64,000 nt of DNA from an uncultured Pelagibacteraceae bacterium (lineage in GTDB: Bacteria > Pseudomonadota > Alphaproteobacteria > Pelagibacterales > Pelagibacteraceae): contig CACJEG010000002.1 of the NCBI GenBank assembly GCA_902592375.1, positions 114,384-178,383 on the forward strand, read 5' to 3'. How positions within the stretch are numbered: the stretch's first letter is position 1; every line of letters begins with the position of its first letter. A model generated the notes under the pieces. It ran no database searches, was not told the origin of the DNA, and saw nothing but the letters and a program-made list of their open reading frames with translations. The position numbers were made by a program, and so were the translations under genes. Of the stretch, positions 37,913 through 47,228 are shown one piece after another.

Positions 37913-39213
37913 ATCTCAGATTTTGCTCTGAAACGTTCATAAATCAATCTTGCTCTAACTCCTAAACTTAAAATTGGATCAGGAGGAAGCCAAGTGGGTT
38001 TATTTCTTGCTTCAATAGTTTCTATCTCTTTTGTATTTTCATTACTTGCTTTGATTGCTATTTGCTCTCCAAATAAAGTACCAACTCCAATGCCAGAGCC
38101 ATTGTAACATCCTGCTACAAATGTATTGTCATCAATTTTTTCAAAAATTTGAGAACTATTTCTTGTTCTTGAAACAATGCCTGACCAAGAAGATTGAATA
38201 ATATCATCAGGTAATTCAGGAAATCTTTTTTTAATTCCAAGTCTTTGTTTTAATGATCTTTTAATTAATTCAGTTTTAGACATTTGATAAGGATTAAAAA
38301 CCTCTGCAGTATTTCTAATTAAAATTCTTTTATCTTTAGTCATCCTGATAGTGGCCCCCATAGGTCTAACAGGTAATACCCCCCACTCTTTTGGTTCACC
38401 AATAGATGCAAACTCTTCTTTTGTTAAAGATCTAGTCATGCTAGCTGTTAAAGTAATTGGAAAATTATAATTTGATTTTACTCCTAAAGACTTCAGAAAT
38501 CCATTTGTAGCAAAAATAATCTTTTTAGTTTTAATTGAACCATTTTTAAATTTACAAATAACTGAATCTTTAACCTTCTCCCAATTTAATAATAAAGAAT
38601 TTTCATAAAGATTTATATTTTCAGGCAAGGTGTCAATCATAGCTCTAACTAATTTACCTGGATGTAATAAAATTCCACCCCTTGTATGAAGAGCTATATT
38701 GTAAAAATTAGTACCTAGTCTTTTTTTAAGTTCTTCGTTAGATAATAAATTGTGTTCAAAACCTAATTTATTTAGGGTGTTAGAAAATTTTTCTAATATT
38801 TTTTTATCCTCTAACTTTGATGACGCAAAATATTTTCCACATTCATTCCAATCACAATCTACTTGATATTCTTTAATAAATCTTTTGACAGTCTCTATTC
38901 CTAATTTATAAATGTCTGCCTTTTTTTTATAATTATCTAATTCTTTATTAGAGATAAAACCATCATTTAATGTTGTGTCAACTAAGTAGCCAGAGTTTCT
39001 AGCACTTGCTCCTTCTCCTGCCAGCTGAGCATCAACTAATAATATTTTTTGATTAGGATAAAGTTGACCCAATTTTCTTGCTGCAGATAATCCAGTGTAA
39101 CCAGCGCCTACAATTAACCATTCACAATCTAAATCAGATGCTAATATTTTAATATTATTTCTTGGACTTAGATCTTTAACCCAACTACAACCATTATCAT
39201 TTACAACTTCCAT
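37909..39213 (-). CDS. DadA/glycine-oxidase type FAD-dependent oxidoreductase (possible taurine dehydrogenase TauY-like)
   Basis: A 434-residue flavoprotein of the D-amino-acid dehydrogenase/glycine oxidase (DAO) superfamily. The FAD Rossmann motif is WLIVGAGYTGLSAARKLGQL near residues 33-52, followed by LLVDAQLAGEGASARNSGYL, and the C-terminal FAD contact is VAGCYNGSGIGVGTLFGE. Such enzymes oxidise an amine with electron transfer to O2 or a respiratory acceptor. It lies 39 nt downstream of xsc on the same strand. A taurine-to-sulfoacetaldehyde oxidation feeding Xsc is the natural hypothesis, but a TauX-like small subunit is not visible. Alternatives are oxidation of sarcosine, glycine or gamma-glutamyl amines. 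Confidence 0.85.
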   Translation of the reverse strand: MEVVNDNGCSWVKDLSPRNNIKILASDLDCEWLIVGAGYTGLSAARKLGQLYPNQKILLVDAQLAGEGASARNSGYLVDTTLNDGFISNKELDNYKKKADIYKLGIETVKRFIKEYQVDCDWNECGKYFASSKLEDKKILEKFSNTLNKLGFEHNLLSNEELKKRLGTNFYNIALHTRGGILLHPGKLVRAMIDTLPENINLYENSLLLNWEKVKDSVICKFKNGSIKTKKIIFATNGFLKSLGVKSNYNFPITLTASMTRSLTKEEFASIGEPKEWGVLPVRPMGATIRMTKDKRILIRNTAEVFNPYQMSKTELIKRSLKQRLGIKKRFPELPDDIIQSSWSGIVSRTRNSSQIFEKIDDNTFVAGCYNGSGIGVGTLFGEQIAIKASNENTKEIETIEARNKPTWLPPDPILSLGVRARLIYERFRAKSEI

Positions 39214-39252
39214 AGAAGTAGATTACGATAATTGTTTATTATTTAAAAGATT

Positions 39253-41037
39253 TTAAGAATTCAAAGAAGGTTGCTTCTTCATATCTTCTTTTTTAATACC
39301 TGCTACTCTTACTGGTTTCTTCATAGCATCTCTTCTAAAAGGTTCACCAAGTTCTTGGTTTAAAATTACTTCTATAAAGGTAGTAATCCCTTTCTTTTGA
39401 TCTTCACAAGATTGCTTGAGTGCATTTGTGGTTTCTTCCATTGTTCTAACAGTTACACCTTTTAGACCACAAGCATCAGCAACTTTAGCATAACTTAATT
39501 CTGGATCTAACTCTGTACCAACAAAGTTATTATCAAACCATAATGTTGTATTTCTTTTTTCTGCTCCCCATTGATAATTTCTAAAAATAACCATTGTTAT
39601 AGCGGGCCACTCTTCCCTTGCACAAGAACTCATCTCATTCATACTGATACCGAAAGCACCATCGCCAGCAAATCCAATAACAGGAGTATCTGGACAACCA
39701 ATTTTTGCTCCCAATATCGATGGGAAACCATAGCCACAAGGACCAAATAAACCTGGTGCTAAATATTTTCTTGGCTTTTCGAATGTTGGGTAGGCATTAC
39801 CAATAGCACAATTATTTCCAATATCACTTGATATAATTACATCATCAGGCATTCCTGCTTGAATTGCTCTCCAAGCTTGTCTTGGTGACATTCTATCCGC
39901 ATCTCTTTCTCTAGCTTCTTTATTCCAAACTGTCCCTTCATCATCTTCTTCATGATCTAAACTTGAGAGTTTTTGTAACCAAGCTGATTTAGTTTGATGA
40001 ATTAAATCTTTTCTAGCTTGTCTATCAGTATCACCAGCGTTTGAAGATAATTTTTCTAAAATTTGTTCAGCAACTAACCTCGCATCACCACTTATTCCTA
40101 CAGTAACTTTTTTAGTCAAACCTATTCTGTCAGGATTAATATCAACTTGAATGATGTTTGCATTCTTTGGCCAATAATCAATTCCATAACCAGGTAAAGT
40201 AGAAAATGGATTTAATCTAGTTCCCAAAGCTAAAACTACGTCAGCTTTTGAAATTAATTCCATTGCAGCTTTTGATCCATTGTAACCTAAAGGACCAACA
40301 GCTAAAGGATGGCTTCCTGGAAAACTGTCATTATGTTGGTAACCTGAACAAACAGGTGAGTCTAACTTTTCTGCAAGTTTTTTTGTAGCTTCTATAGCTC
40401 CTCCAATAACAACACCTGCTCCAGATAATATAACTGGAAACTTCGCTTTAGATAGCAAGTCAGCTGCTTTAGCTACAGCATCATTTCCTCCCCCTTGTCT
40501 TTCAAGTCTTACAATTGGAGGAAGATCGATATCAATTACTTGGCACCAATAATCTCTTGGAACATTAATTTGTGCTGGTGCTGATCCTCTTATAGCTTTT
40601 TCTATAACTCTATTTAGTACTTCAGCCATTCTTGATGGATCCCTTACTTCTTCTTGATAACAAACCATGTCTTTAAACAAGTTCATTTGCTCTACTTCTT
40701 GAAATCCACCTTGCCCCATTGTTTTGTTCGCTGCTTGTGGTGTAACTAATAAAAGAGGAGTATGATTCCAATAAGCTGTTTTAATTGGTGTAACTAATCC
40801 AGTTATTCCAGGTCCGTTCTGAGCAATAACCATTGACATTTTTCCAGTAGCTCTTGTGTAACCATCAGCAATTAAACCCCCGTTTGTTTCATGAGCGACA
40901 TCCCAGAAAGTAATACCTGCATCTGGAAAAATATCTGAGATTGGCATAAAGGCCGAACCTATAATTCCAAATGCATGTTCTATACCGTGCATTTGTAAAA
41001 CTTTTACAAAAGCTTCCTCAGTTGTCATTTTTGTCAT
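39253..41037 (-). CDS. xsc: Sulfoacetaldehyde acetyltransferase
   Basis: Thiamine-diphosphate enzyme that converts sulfoacetaldehyde plus phosphate into acetyl phosphate and sulfite, the central desulfonation step for taurine, isethionate and related C2 sulfonates. The 594-residue length matches Xsc. The N-terminal AFGIIGSAFMPISDIFPDAG and WDVAHETNGGLIADGYTRAT (catalytic Glu-containing region replaced as in Xsc), GQGGFQEVEQMNLFKDMV and the ThDP-binding GFAGDGAFGISMNEMSS near residue 450 are as in Xsc and distinct from acetolactate synthase. A ribosome-binding site GAGAGG lies about 13 nt upstream. Divergent from suyAB across a 112-nt region. Confidence 0.95.
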   Translation of the reverse strand: MTKMTTEEAFVKVLQMHGIEHAFGIIGSAFMPISDIFPDAGITFWDVAHETNGGLIADGYTRATGKMSMVIAQNGPGITGLVTPIKTAYWNHTPLLLVTPQAANKTMGQGGFQEVEQMNLFKDMVCYQEEVRDPSRMAEVLNRVIEKAIRGSAPAQINVPRDYWCQVIDIDLPPIVRLERQGGGNDAVAKAADLLSKAKFPVILSGAGVVIGGAIEATKKLAEKLDSPVCSGYQHNDSFPGSHPLAVGPLGYNGSKAAMELISKADVVLALGTRLNPFSTLPGYGIDYWPKNANIIQVDINPDRIGLTKKVTVGISGDARLVAEQILEKLSSNAGDTDRQARKDLIHQTKSAWLQKLSSLDHEEDDEGTVWNKEARERDADRMSPRQAWRAIQAGMPDDVIISSDIGNNCAIGNAYPTFEKPRKYLAPGLFGPCGYGFPSILGAKIGCPDTPVIGFAGDGAFGISMNEMSSCAREEWPAITMVIFRNYQWGAEKRNTTLWFDNNFVGTELDPELSYAKVADACGLKGVTVRTMEETTNALKQSCEDQKKGITTFIEVILNQELGEPFRRDAMKKPVRVAGIKKEDMKKQPSLNS

Positions 41038-41086
41038 AAAACTAGAACCTCTCTAAAGTGTAATTTTAAGTATTTATAAAATTCGT

Positions 41087-41114
41087 TTGTTAATTTTTGC
41101 GATTAATATATAAG
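41087..41114 (+). promoter_or_regulatory. Candidate suyAB promoter in the xsc-suyA divergent region
   Basis: TTGTTA (41087-41092) followed after 16 nt by TATAAG (41109-41114), giving a leader of about 30 nt before suyA. The 112-nt region 41038-41149 must also hold the opposing xsc promoter, for which only a TATAAA-like element is visible. No clear operator palindrome is present. Confidence 0.4.
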
Positions 41115-41149
41115 ATTTTACGAAATTCAAACAAACAAATCGACACGAT

Positions 41150-41434
41150 ATGTCAACAGATATTATAATTCATGATGAAAAAGATAACGTTGGAGTAGTT
41201 GTAATTGAGAAAATCACTCCAAAACAAGATTGCTCTTGCTGGGTAATGGAAAACGATAAAACTGTTAGTATTCAATCAGCAGATGAAATTCCTTTAGGTC
41301 ACAAGATAGCTATGACCGACCTTAATGAAGGTGACACAATTATTAAGTATGGTCACGATATTGGTAAAGTAGTTAAATCAATTAAAAAAGGTGAACATGT
41401 GCATGTTCATAATGTAAAAACGAAGAAATGGTAA
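41150..41434 (+). CDS. suyA: (2R)-3-sulfolactate sulfo-lyase subunit alpha
   Basis: Small subunit (94 residues) of the enzyme that splits 3-sulfolactate into pyruvate and sulfite. It is a SAF/UxaA-N domain protein with [17 protein letters not shown], then [20 protein letters not shown] and the C-terminal [20 protein letters not shown] followed by NVKTKKW. These segments match SuyA and altronate dehydratase N-terminal domains. It is separated from suyB by 4 nt, the usual suyAB arrangement. A UxaA-family sugar-acid dehydratase is the alternative, but the SuyZ-like exporter and xsc nearby favour sulfolactate. Confidence 0.9.
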   Translation: MSTDIIIHDEKDNVGVVVIEKITPKQDCSCWVMENDKTVSIQSADEIPLGHKIAMTDLNEGDTIIKYGHDIGKVVKSIKKGEHVHVHNVKTKKW

Positions 41435-41438
41435 TACT

Positions 41439-42605
41439 ATGGAAATTCCAAAAAGTTTTTTAGGTTATAAGAGAGAAAACGGCAGAGCCGGAACAAGAAA
41501 TCACGTAATCATTCTTCCAGTAGATGACATATCTAATGCGTGTGCTGAAGCAGTGGCAAATAATATTAAAGGAACAATTGCTCTTCCTCATTCTTACGGA
41601 AGGCTACAGTTTGGAGCAGATTTAGAATTACATTTTAGAACTATGATCGGAACTGCAAAAAATCCTAATGTTGCAGCTGCAATCATTATTGGAATTGAAC
41701 CGAAATGGACAAAAAGAATTGTAGATGAGGTTGCTAAAACTGGTAAACCAGTTGAGGGATTTAGCATTGAAGGAGCTGGTGATATTGAAACTATTATGAA
41801 AGCTTCTAAAAAAGCACAAGAATTTTCAATGTGGGCATCAGAAAAACAAAGAGAGGAATGCCCAATCAGTGATTTATGGATTTCAGTAAAATGTGGAGAA
41901 TCTGATACTACATCAGGACTTGCATCTAATCCTACTGTTGGAAATTTGATGGATAAACTTGAGCCATTAGGTGTTCATTTATGTTTTGGAGAAACTTCTG
42001 AATTAACCGGTGCTGAAACTGTTTGTGAAAAAAGAGGTAAAACTCCAGAAGCTCAAGAAAAATTTAAAAAAACCTGGAATGAATATAATGACTTTATTCT
42101 AAAGGAAGCTACAGATGATTTATCTGAAAGCCAACCAACTGCTGGTAATATTGCAGGTGGTTTAACTACTATTGAAGAAAAGGCTTTTGGTAATTTTCAA
42201 AAAATTGGATCAAGGCAATTTGTAGATGTTTTGACACCAGCTGAAGAACCACAAAAAGGTCCGGGTTTATATTTTATGGATACATCTTCTGCTGCTGCTG
42301 AATGTGTAACTTTACAAGCTGCTGGTGGATTTAATATTCATTTATTTCCAACTGGACAAGGAAATATCATCGGAAATCCAATTGAGCCTGTAGTAAAATT
42401 AACTGCCAATCCATTAACAGCAGTTAAAATGAGTGAACATATTGATTGTGATGTTTCAAAAATTCTTTCAAGAGAAATGAATTTAGATGAAGCAGGAGAT
42501 GAATTGATTAAAGCAACTCTTCGAGCTGCTAATGGAAGGTTAACCTGTGCTGAAGCATTAGGTCATAGAGAATTTGTTATGACCAAACTTTACAGAAGTG
42601 CTTAA
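41439..42605 (+). CDS. suyB: (2R)-3-sulfolactate sulfo-lyase subunit beta
   Basis: Large subunit of sulfolactate sulfo-lyase, 388 residues, UxaA/altronate dehydratase C-terminal family. The N-terminal [20 protein letters not shown] is the family start, followed by the [20 protein letters not shown] and [14 protein letters not shown] regions with conserved Cys/His/Glu that probably bind an Fe-S cluster or metal. The C-terminal [20 protein letters not shown] is also typical. The pair SuyAB yields pyruvate and sulfite from a product of cysteate, sulfopropanediol or sulfoquinovose breakdown. Followed after 16 nt by the exporter gene. Confidence 0.92.
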   Translation: MEIPKSFLGYKRENGRAGTRNHVIILPVDDISNACAEAVANNIKGTIALPHSYGRLQFGADLELHFRTMIGTAKNPNVAAAIIIGIEPKWTKRIVDEVAKTGKPVEGFSIEGAGDIETIMKASKKAQEFSMWASEKQREECPISDLWISVKCGESDTTSGLASNPTVGNLMDKLEPLGVHLCFGETSELTGAETVCEKRGKTPEAQEKFKKTWNEYNDFILKEATDDLSESQPTAGNIAGGLTTIEEKAFGNFQKIGSRQFVDVLTPAEEPQKGPGLYFMDTSSAAAECVTLQAAGGFNIHLFPTGQGNIIGNPIEPVVKLTANPLTAVKMSEHIDCDVSKILSREMNLDEAGDELIKATLRAANGRLTCAEALGHREFVMTKLYRSA

Positions 42606-42621
42606 TAAGTAAATACTTTAC

Positions 42622-43689
42622 ATGAATTTAAAAAAATACCTGGTAGTATTACCTGGTATTATTTTAGCATTTGTTTTTTATACTTTATCTGAAGGCTTAA
42701 ATAACATTCTTGGCATTGAGATATTAGGCTATGAAAAAAGCCCAATATCTAATGCAATGATCGCTATTTTATTGGGGATGTTTTTCGGAAACGTTTTTCA
42801 AATTAGAGAAAGTTTTTTAAAAGGATTAGATTTTACACAAAAGTATATTCTAAAACTTGGAATTATTTGCTTAGGTATTCAATTGAAACCATTTGAATTT
42901 TTAGAATTTGGAGCAATAGCAATTCCATTAATTATAATCTGTATAATTAGTGTACTAATAGTAATTAAACTTCTTATTAAAAAATTAAAAATACCAACAA
43001 GAATGGCTTACTTAATATCAATAGGCAGCACTGTCTGTGGTACTACTGCAATAATGGCTACTGCTCCAGTTATTGGTGCAAAAAAAAATGAAGTATCATA
43101 TGCAATTGCTAATATTACATTGTTTGGAATACTTTCGATGCTTATTTATCCATATTTTGCTAACTTTTATTTCGAAAGTGAGCCTTTATTAATTGGATTG
43201 TTTTTGGGAACCTCTATCCATGAAACTTCTCAAGTTGCAGCCGCAGGACTAATTTATGACCAGCAATTTAATAGTCCTGAAACTTTAAATATTGCAACAG
43301 TGACGAAATTAATTAGGAATACCTTTCTAATTATCATGATCCCTTTATTTGCATTTCTTTATAATCGAGGAAAAACTACAGAAAAGAAATACTCAATACT
43401 AGATATTTTTCCTTACTTTGTATTAGGTTTTGTGGCCATGATAATAATTAGAAATTTAGGTGATCTAATGTACTCAAATAATTACAAATGGTTGTTTACA
43501 ATTGAGGGTATTAAATTGTCCTCAAAAATGTTTTTAACAATGGCGATGGCAGCAATAGGTCTTTCTACCAATTTAAAAGAAATTAAAAATATGGGTTACA
43601 AACCTTTTGTCGTTGGTTTTATAGGTATGGCAACTGTTGGTTTGGTTTGTATTACAACTATAGAATTATATCTAAATTATTTTAATTAA
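42622..43689 (+). CDS. suyZ: Putative sulfate/sulfite exporter, YeiH (PSE/UPF0324) family, SuyZ-like
   Basis: A 355-residue protein with about 10-11 membrane helices. NAMIAILLGMFFGNVFQIRE, YILKLGIICLGIQLKPFEF, IGSTVCGTTAIMATAPVIGA and SIHETSQVAAAGLIYDQQF are hallmarks of the YeiH family. In Paracoccus pantotrophus a member of this family, SuyZ, accompanies suyAB and was proposed to export sulfate. The position directly behind suyAB here supports the same role. The direction and ion are not proven by sequence. Its stop overlaps the convergent tauE stop by 4 nt. Confidence 0.85.
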   Translation: MNLKKYLVVLPGIILAFVFYTLSEGLNNILGIEILGYEKSPISNAMIAILLGMFFGNVFQIRESFLKGLDFTQKYILKLGIICLGIQLKPFEFLEFGAIAIPLIIICIISVLIVIKLLIKKLKIPTRMAYLISIGSTVCGTTAIMATAPVIGAKKNEVSYAIANITLFGILSMLIYPYFANFYFESEPLLIGLFLGTSIHETSQVAAAGLIYDQQFNSPETLNIATVTKLIRNTFLIIMIPLFAFLYNRGKTTEKKYSILDIFPYFVLGFVAMIIIRNLGDLMYSNNYKWLFTIEGIKLSSKMFLTMAMAAIGLSTNLKEIKNMGYKPFVVGFIGMATVGLVCITTIELYLNYFN

Positions 43690-44765
43690 GATTTAACTAA
43701 TAATTTTTTTCTAAAATTTGAGATAAATCGTCTTATAAAAGCTGCTCCAACACCTAAAATAATTGCAAACATAATTGTAAATAGTCCATAAAAGAAAGGC
43801 ATCTCTTTAGAAAAATCAATTATAAATTTAGAAAAGAAGTTTAAATCTGAACTAATTCCTTTAGCTGATACGTTAATAACTTTTTCTGCGAAAAAAGTAT
43901 CGTATGCTATCGCTATACCCACTATTAATAATAAAATTGCCAATAAAGCTCTTAAACCAGAACTATCAATTCTTTCTCCTAATTTTTGTCCAACCTGCAC
44001 TCCTATGATGGATCCCACAACCAACATGGTAACTAAAAATAAATCTATAGATCCATAATTAAATGAATGAAGAAAAGTAACAACCACACTTACAAAAATT
44101 GTTACAAATAAAGATGTGCCAGGAACTAATTTAGTAGGCATTTTAATTATATAAATCATTGCTGGAACTAAAATAAACGCACCTCCAATTCCCATAATAG
44201 CTGCAATAAATCCAACTAATAAACCAATTATAATTGGAGTAAAAATACTCTCATATAATTTTGATTTTGGAAATCTCATTCTTAATGGAAGACCATGTAT
44301 CCAATAATGAACATGTAATTTTTTTTTAACTACGACGTTTCTTTTTGCTTTATCTATTTCACCCAAACTTTCAACAAGCATTAAAGTTCCGATTATTGCT
44401 AATATATACATGTAGGCCAGAGAGATAACTGTATCAATTTTTCCAATACCTTTGAAATAAGTGAAAGTGTAAATTCCCAAAGAAGTTCCAATTACACCTC
44501 CAATTACAATCATTGAACCCATTTTATAATCTAAAGTATTTTTTAAATAATGCGTGGTAGAACCAGAAACTGAAGTAGCTAAAATATTATTTGCTTCATT
44601 AGCAACTGCGTATGCAGGGGGTATTCCTAAAAAAATTAAAAAAGGTGTCATCAAAAATCCACCACCAACACCAAATAAACCTGAAAGAACTCCAACTATT
44701 GCACTTAGTAAAAGTATCTCGATAGGGTTAATAAAAACTTGAGCTATCGGTAAAAATACTTCCAT
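43686..44765 (-). CDS. tauE: TauE/SafE family sulfite (organosulfonate) exporter
   Basis: A 359-residue membrane protein with two homologous halves, each with the TauE/SafE motif: LSGLFGVGGGFLMTPFLIFL near residue 30 and LVGFIAAIMGIGGAFILVPA near residue 190. About 9-10 helices are predicted. Members export sulfite or sulfoacetate in taurine and sulfonate degraders. The placement between the suy genes and the apr operon fits removal of toxic sulfite. It follows a terminator-like hairpin, so it may have a separate transcript. TauE/SafE is a broad family and some members carry other anions. Confidence 0.88.
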   Translation of the reverse strand: MEVFLPIAQVFINPIEILLLSAIVGVLSGLFGVGGGFLMTPFLIFLGIPPAYAVANEANNILATSVSGSTTHYLKNTLDYKMGSMIVIGGVIGTSLGIYTFTYFKGIGKIDTVISLAYMYILAIIGTLMLVESLGEIDKAKRNVVVKKKLHVHYWIHGLPLRMRFPKSKLYESIFTPIIIGLLVGFIAAIMGIGGAFILVPAMIYIIKMPTKLVPGTSLFVTIFVSVVVTFLHSFNYGSIDLFLVTMLVVGSIIGVQVGQKLGERIDSSGLRALLAILLLIVGIAIAYDTFFAEKVINVSAKGISSDLNFFSKFIIDFSKEMPFFYGLFTIMFAIILGVGAAFIRRFISNFRKKLLVKS

Positions 44766-44776
44766 AAAAACTTTAA

Positions 44777-44796
44777 AAGTTGTTAAAAAACAACTT
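44777..44796 (-). terminator. Terminator-like hairpin between the apr operon and tauE
   Basis: On the minus strand an 8-bp stem AAGTTGTT/AACAACTT with a 4-nt T loop is followed by a T-rich stretch running into the tauE start. It overlaps the stop codon of the small membrane ORF. AT-rich stems are weak, so termination may be partial. Confidence 0.5.
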
Positions 44797-44929
44797 AGTT
44801 AAAAGTGATAAAAGTTCCAACTAAAATCACTCCCCAGTAAGCTGTTAAGCTCGCTATAATTCCTGCTTTAATAAATATAGTTCTAAAATTTGAGAGTTTA
44901 TTAATAATTTTTACGTTAGAAAATAACAT
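44795..44929 (-). CDS. Small hypothetical membrane protein in the apr operon (44 aa)
   Basis: The ATG at 44929 gives MLFSNVKIINKLSNFRTIFI then KAGIIASLTAYWGVILVGTF, with one clear membrane helix preceded by a basic amphipathic segment. The frame stays open upstream to a TTG at 45016 that overlaps the 116-aa gene by 20 nt, but that extension is less plausible. Operon position and the well-formed helix support it. It could be a small partner of AprM or TauE (inference). No family recognised. Confidence 0.5.
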   Translation of the reverse strand: MLFSNVKIINKLSNFRTIFIKAGIIASLTAYWGVILVGTFITFN

Positions 44930-44996
44930 TAAATCCGTCAATACACCCACAACGAAATTTGTCAAACAATTATTTAAAGCTAAGTAATTTTTTTTC

Positions 44997-45347
44997 TTAA
45001 TAGATCGTGGCTCCAAAAACCTTTACCGTATCGTCTTCGACACCTAGGACTAACCTACCAAGAAACTCTCCTGGGATCTCTTTATTTGTTTGCTTTATCA
45101 GAACAGTTATGTGATCTCCTCTTCTAAGGCAACCGAAAGGTTCAAAAGTCTCTTTAAGATTAGTAATTAGCTTATTATTAGCCCACTGTTTTCCAAGCTC
45201 TACTTCGTTAGCGCCAAAAAGCATTTGAGTAGAGAAATCTCTTGTAAAACCGCCATAATCTTTGAGATTAGAGGATTTAACTAAATTATCCCAAATAGGT
45301 TTGGCTAATTCATATATTTCATCATCTGATTTAGATAAAATATCCAT
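44997..45347 (-). CDS. Hypothetical protein downstream of aprA (116 aa)
   Basis: A soluble 116-residue protein of unknown family, without signal peptide or membrane helix. The N-terminal half is helical and acidic (LSKSDDEIYELAKPIWDNLV). The C-terminal half looks like a small beta-barrel, with CLRRGDHITVLIKQTNKEIP and GEFLGRLVLGVEDDTVKVFG. It contains one Cys. It lies 21 nt after the aprA stop on the same strand, so it is almost certainly co-transcribed with aprMBA. A role in APS reductase assembly, or in handling sulfite or APS, is inferred from position only. Confidence 0.75.
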   Translation of the reverse strand: MDILSKSDDEIYELAKPIWDNLVKSSNLKDYGGFTRDFSTQMLFGANEVELGKQWANNKLITNLKETFEPFGCLRRGDHITVLIKQTNKEIPGEFLGRLVLGVEDDTVKVFGATIY

Positions 45348-45368
45348 TTGATTTATTTAAATTATTTA

Positions 45369-47228
45369 TTAAGAGGCTTTTTTCTTCTCGTTCTCATCCA
45401 CTATATGGTAGACAGGAACTTTCTCCATACTAAATTTACCAGTCTTAGGATCTCTTCTAGAGACTGTTAAACAATGCCAATTTTCATCATCAAGCTTCAT
45501 ATGATCACCTCTATAATAATAGCCTGGCCATCTAGTCTCTTCCCTAAATAATGTATGTTCTGTTACACACTGAGAAGTCAAAGCTCTATGTTTTAATTCC
45601 CAAGCTCTCATAAGTTGGTGATAATCTTCAGCTCCAACATGCTCCAGGTCCTCTTGTAGCCAATCTAATAACTCAAGCCCTCTTTTCAGCATATTACCAT
45701 TAGTCATGTAATTTGAGGTAATTCCACCAACATATTCATCCATGATTTTCTGTAATCTTTGAAGACCTTGAATTGGAGATATATAACTAGGAGAAACTGT
45801 TCCACCAGTTATCTCATTCCTAGCAACTGTGTAGTTTTCTAGTGGTTTATAAACTGCAGTCTTGAAATCCTCACACTGTTTATCTGAAACTTTAACTCCT
45901 TCAGCTTTTTTGTCTTCAATGTATTTAACAGCAGCTTTTGCGGCCAATCTACCTTCTGTAAAAGATCCAGATGAAAACTTATGGGCACTTCCACCAACTG
46001 TATCTCCTGCACCAAATAAACCATCAATAGTTAACATTCTGTTATAACCCCAGAAATATTCTGGTGGCGATAAATCCTCAGGCCCACTTACCCATGCACC
46101 GGAACAAGTAGCATGAGAACCCATTACATAAGGTTCAGATGTAGTTAATTCTGGATTTGTATATTTTGGATCAATGTTTTGAGATGCCCAAACAACAGCT
46201 TGCCCAACAGTCATTCCTAAGAAATTTTCCCAACCCACTGTTTCTAAGTGTGGGTCTTGGAAAGCCTCAGTAGTTACCATATGAATTGGTCCACCGCCTG
46301 CAGCTACTTCTTGAATAAAAGCATGGTTTCTCAAGCAAGTTGGAGTTGGATGATGATCAATATATTCTCCAACTAACTCTTTAGTTTGGTCATACCATTT
46401 TTTCTCATAGTTTTCACCATTTGCATTTTGTGTGTATGTTTTTAAATGAAGGAAATATGCTCCAACTGGTCCATATCCATCTTTAAATCTACATAATACA
46501 ATTCTGTTTTCCATTTGAGTCATCTTTGCACCAGCTGCAATAGGTAATGCATATGCAGATCCGTTACTCCATGGAGCATACCAAGTTCTACCCATTCCTT
46601 CTCCAACTGCTCTTGGTTTAAAGATGTGTGAAGCTCCACCAGCAGCAACAATTACTGCTTTTGATCTAAATACATGGAAATCACCAGTTCTCATATTAAA
46701 GCCAACTGCTCCGCCAATTCTGTTATCTTGAGACTCGTCCATTAAAAGATGAGTAATCATTATTCTGTTATAGATTTTATCTGCAGATTTTTTTGCTGCC
46801 TCAGCAACAATAGGTTTATAACTTTCACCATGGATCATTATCTGCCATTTACCTTCTCTTAAATATCTTCCAGTTTCTTCGTTCTTCATCATAGGTAAAC
46901 CCCATTCATCAAACATATGAACTGTAGAGTCTACGTGGCGAGCCATATCATAACCTAAATCTTCTCTTACCATTCCCATTAAATCATTTCTTGCATATCT
47001 TACGTGATCTTCTGGTTGGTTTTCGCCCCACTGCATTCCCATGTAACAGTTAATTGCATAAAGTCCTTGAGCAACAGCTCCACTTCTATCAATGTTAGCT
47101 TTTTCAACACAAACAATTTTCATGTCTCTACCCCAGTGTCTTGCTTCAAAGGTAGCACCAGTACCGGCCATACCTCCACCGACAACTAATATATCGCAAT
47201 CTTCGTAATGAGTTTTATGACTAGCCAT
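45369..47228 (-). CDS. aprA: Adenylylsulfate (APS) reductase alpha subunit
   Basis: FAD-containing subunit of dissimilatory-type APS reductase, here expected to run toward sulfite oxidation (sulfite plus AMP to APS plus two electrons). The 619-residue protein has the N-terminal FAD motif ILVVGGGMAGTGATFEARHW near residues 14-33. It also has the VEKANIDRSGAVAQGLYAIN segment, the substrate-site region with RNHAFIQEVAAGGGPIHMV, and FGAGDTVGGSAHKFSSGSFT near the second FAD contact. It overlaps aprB by one base. SAR11 is known to carry aprBA despite not being a sulfate reducer. Confidence 0.95.
   Translation of the reverse strand: MASHKTHYEDCDILVVGGGMAGTGATFEARHWGRDMKIVCVEKANIDRSGAVAQGLYAINCYMGMQWGENQPEDHVRYARNDLMGMVREDLGYDMARHVDSTVHMFDEWGLPMMKNEETGRYLREGKWQIMIHGESYKPIVAEAAKKSADKIYNRIMITHLLMDESQDNRIGGAVGFNMRTGDFHVFRSKAVIVAAGGASHIFKPRAVGEGMGRTWYAPWSNGSAYALPIAAGAKMTQMENRIVLCRFKDGYGPVGAYFLHLKTYTQNANGENYEKKWYDQTKELVGEYIDHHPTPTCLRNHAFIQEVAAGGGPIHMVTTEAFQDPHLETVGWENFLGMTVGQAVVWASQNIDPKYTNPELTTSEPYVMGSHATCSGAWVSGPEDLSPPEYFWGYNRMLTIDGLFGAGDTVGGSAHKFSSGSFTEGRLAAKAAVKYIEDKKAEGVKVSDKQCEDFKTAVYKPLENYTVARNEITGGTVSPSYISPIQGLQRLQKIMDEYVGGITSNYMTNGNMLKRGLELLDWLQEDLEHVGAEDYHQLMRAWELKHRALTSQCVTEHTLFREETRWPGYYYRGDHMKLDDENWHCLTVSRRDPKTGKFSMEKVPVYHIVDENEKKKAS

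Noticed and set aside
45839..46047. Short frames on both strands inside aprA
   Set aside because: They coincide with conserved AprA residues in the main frame and show no independent start signals.
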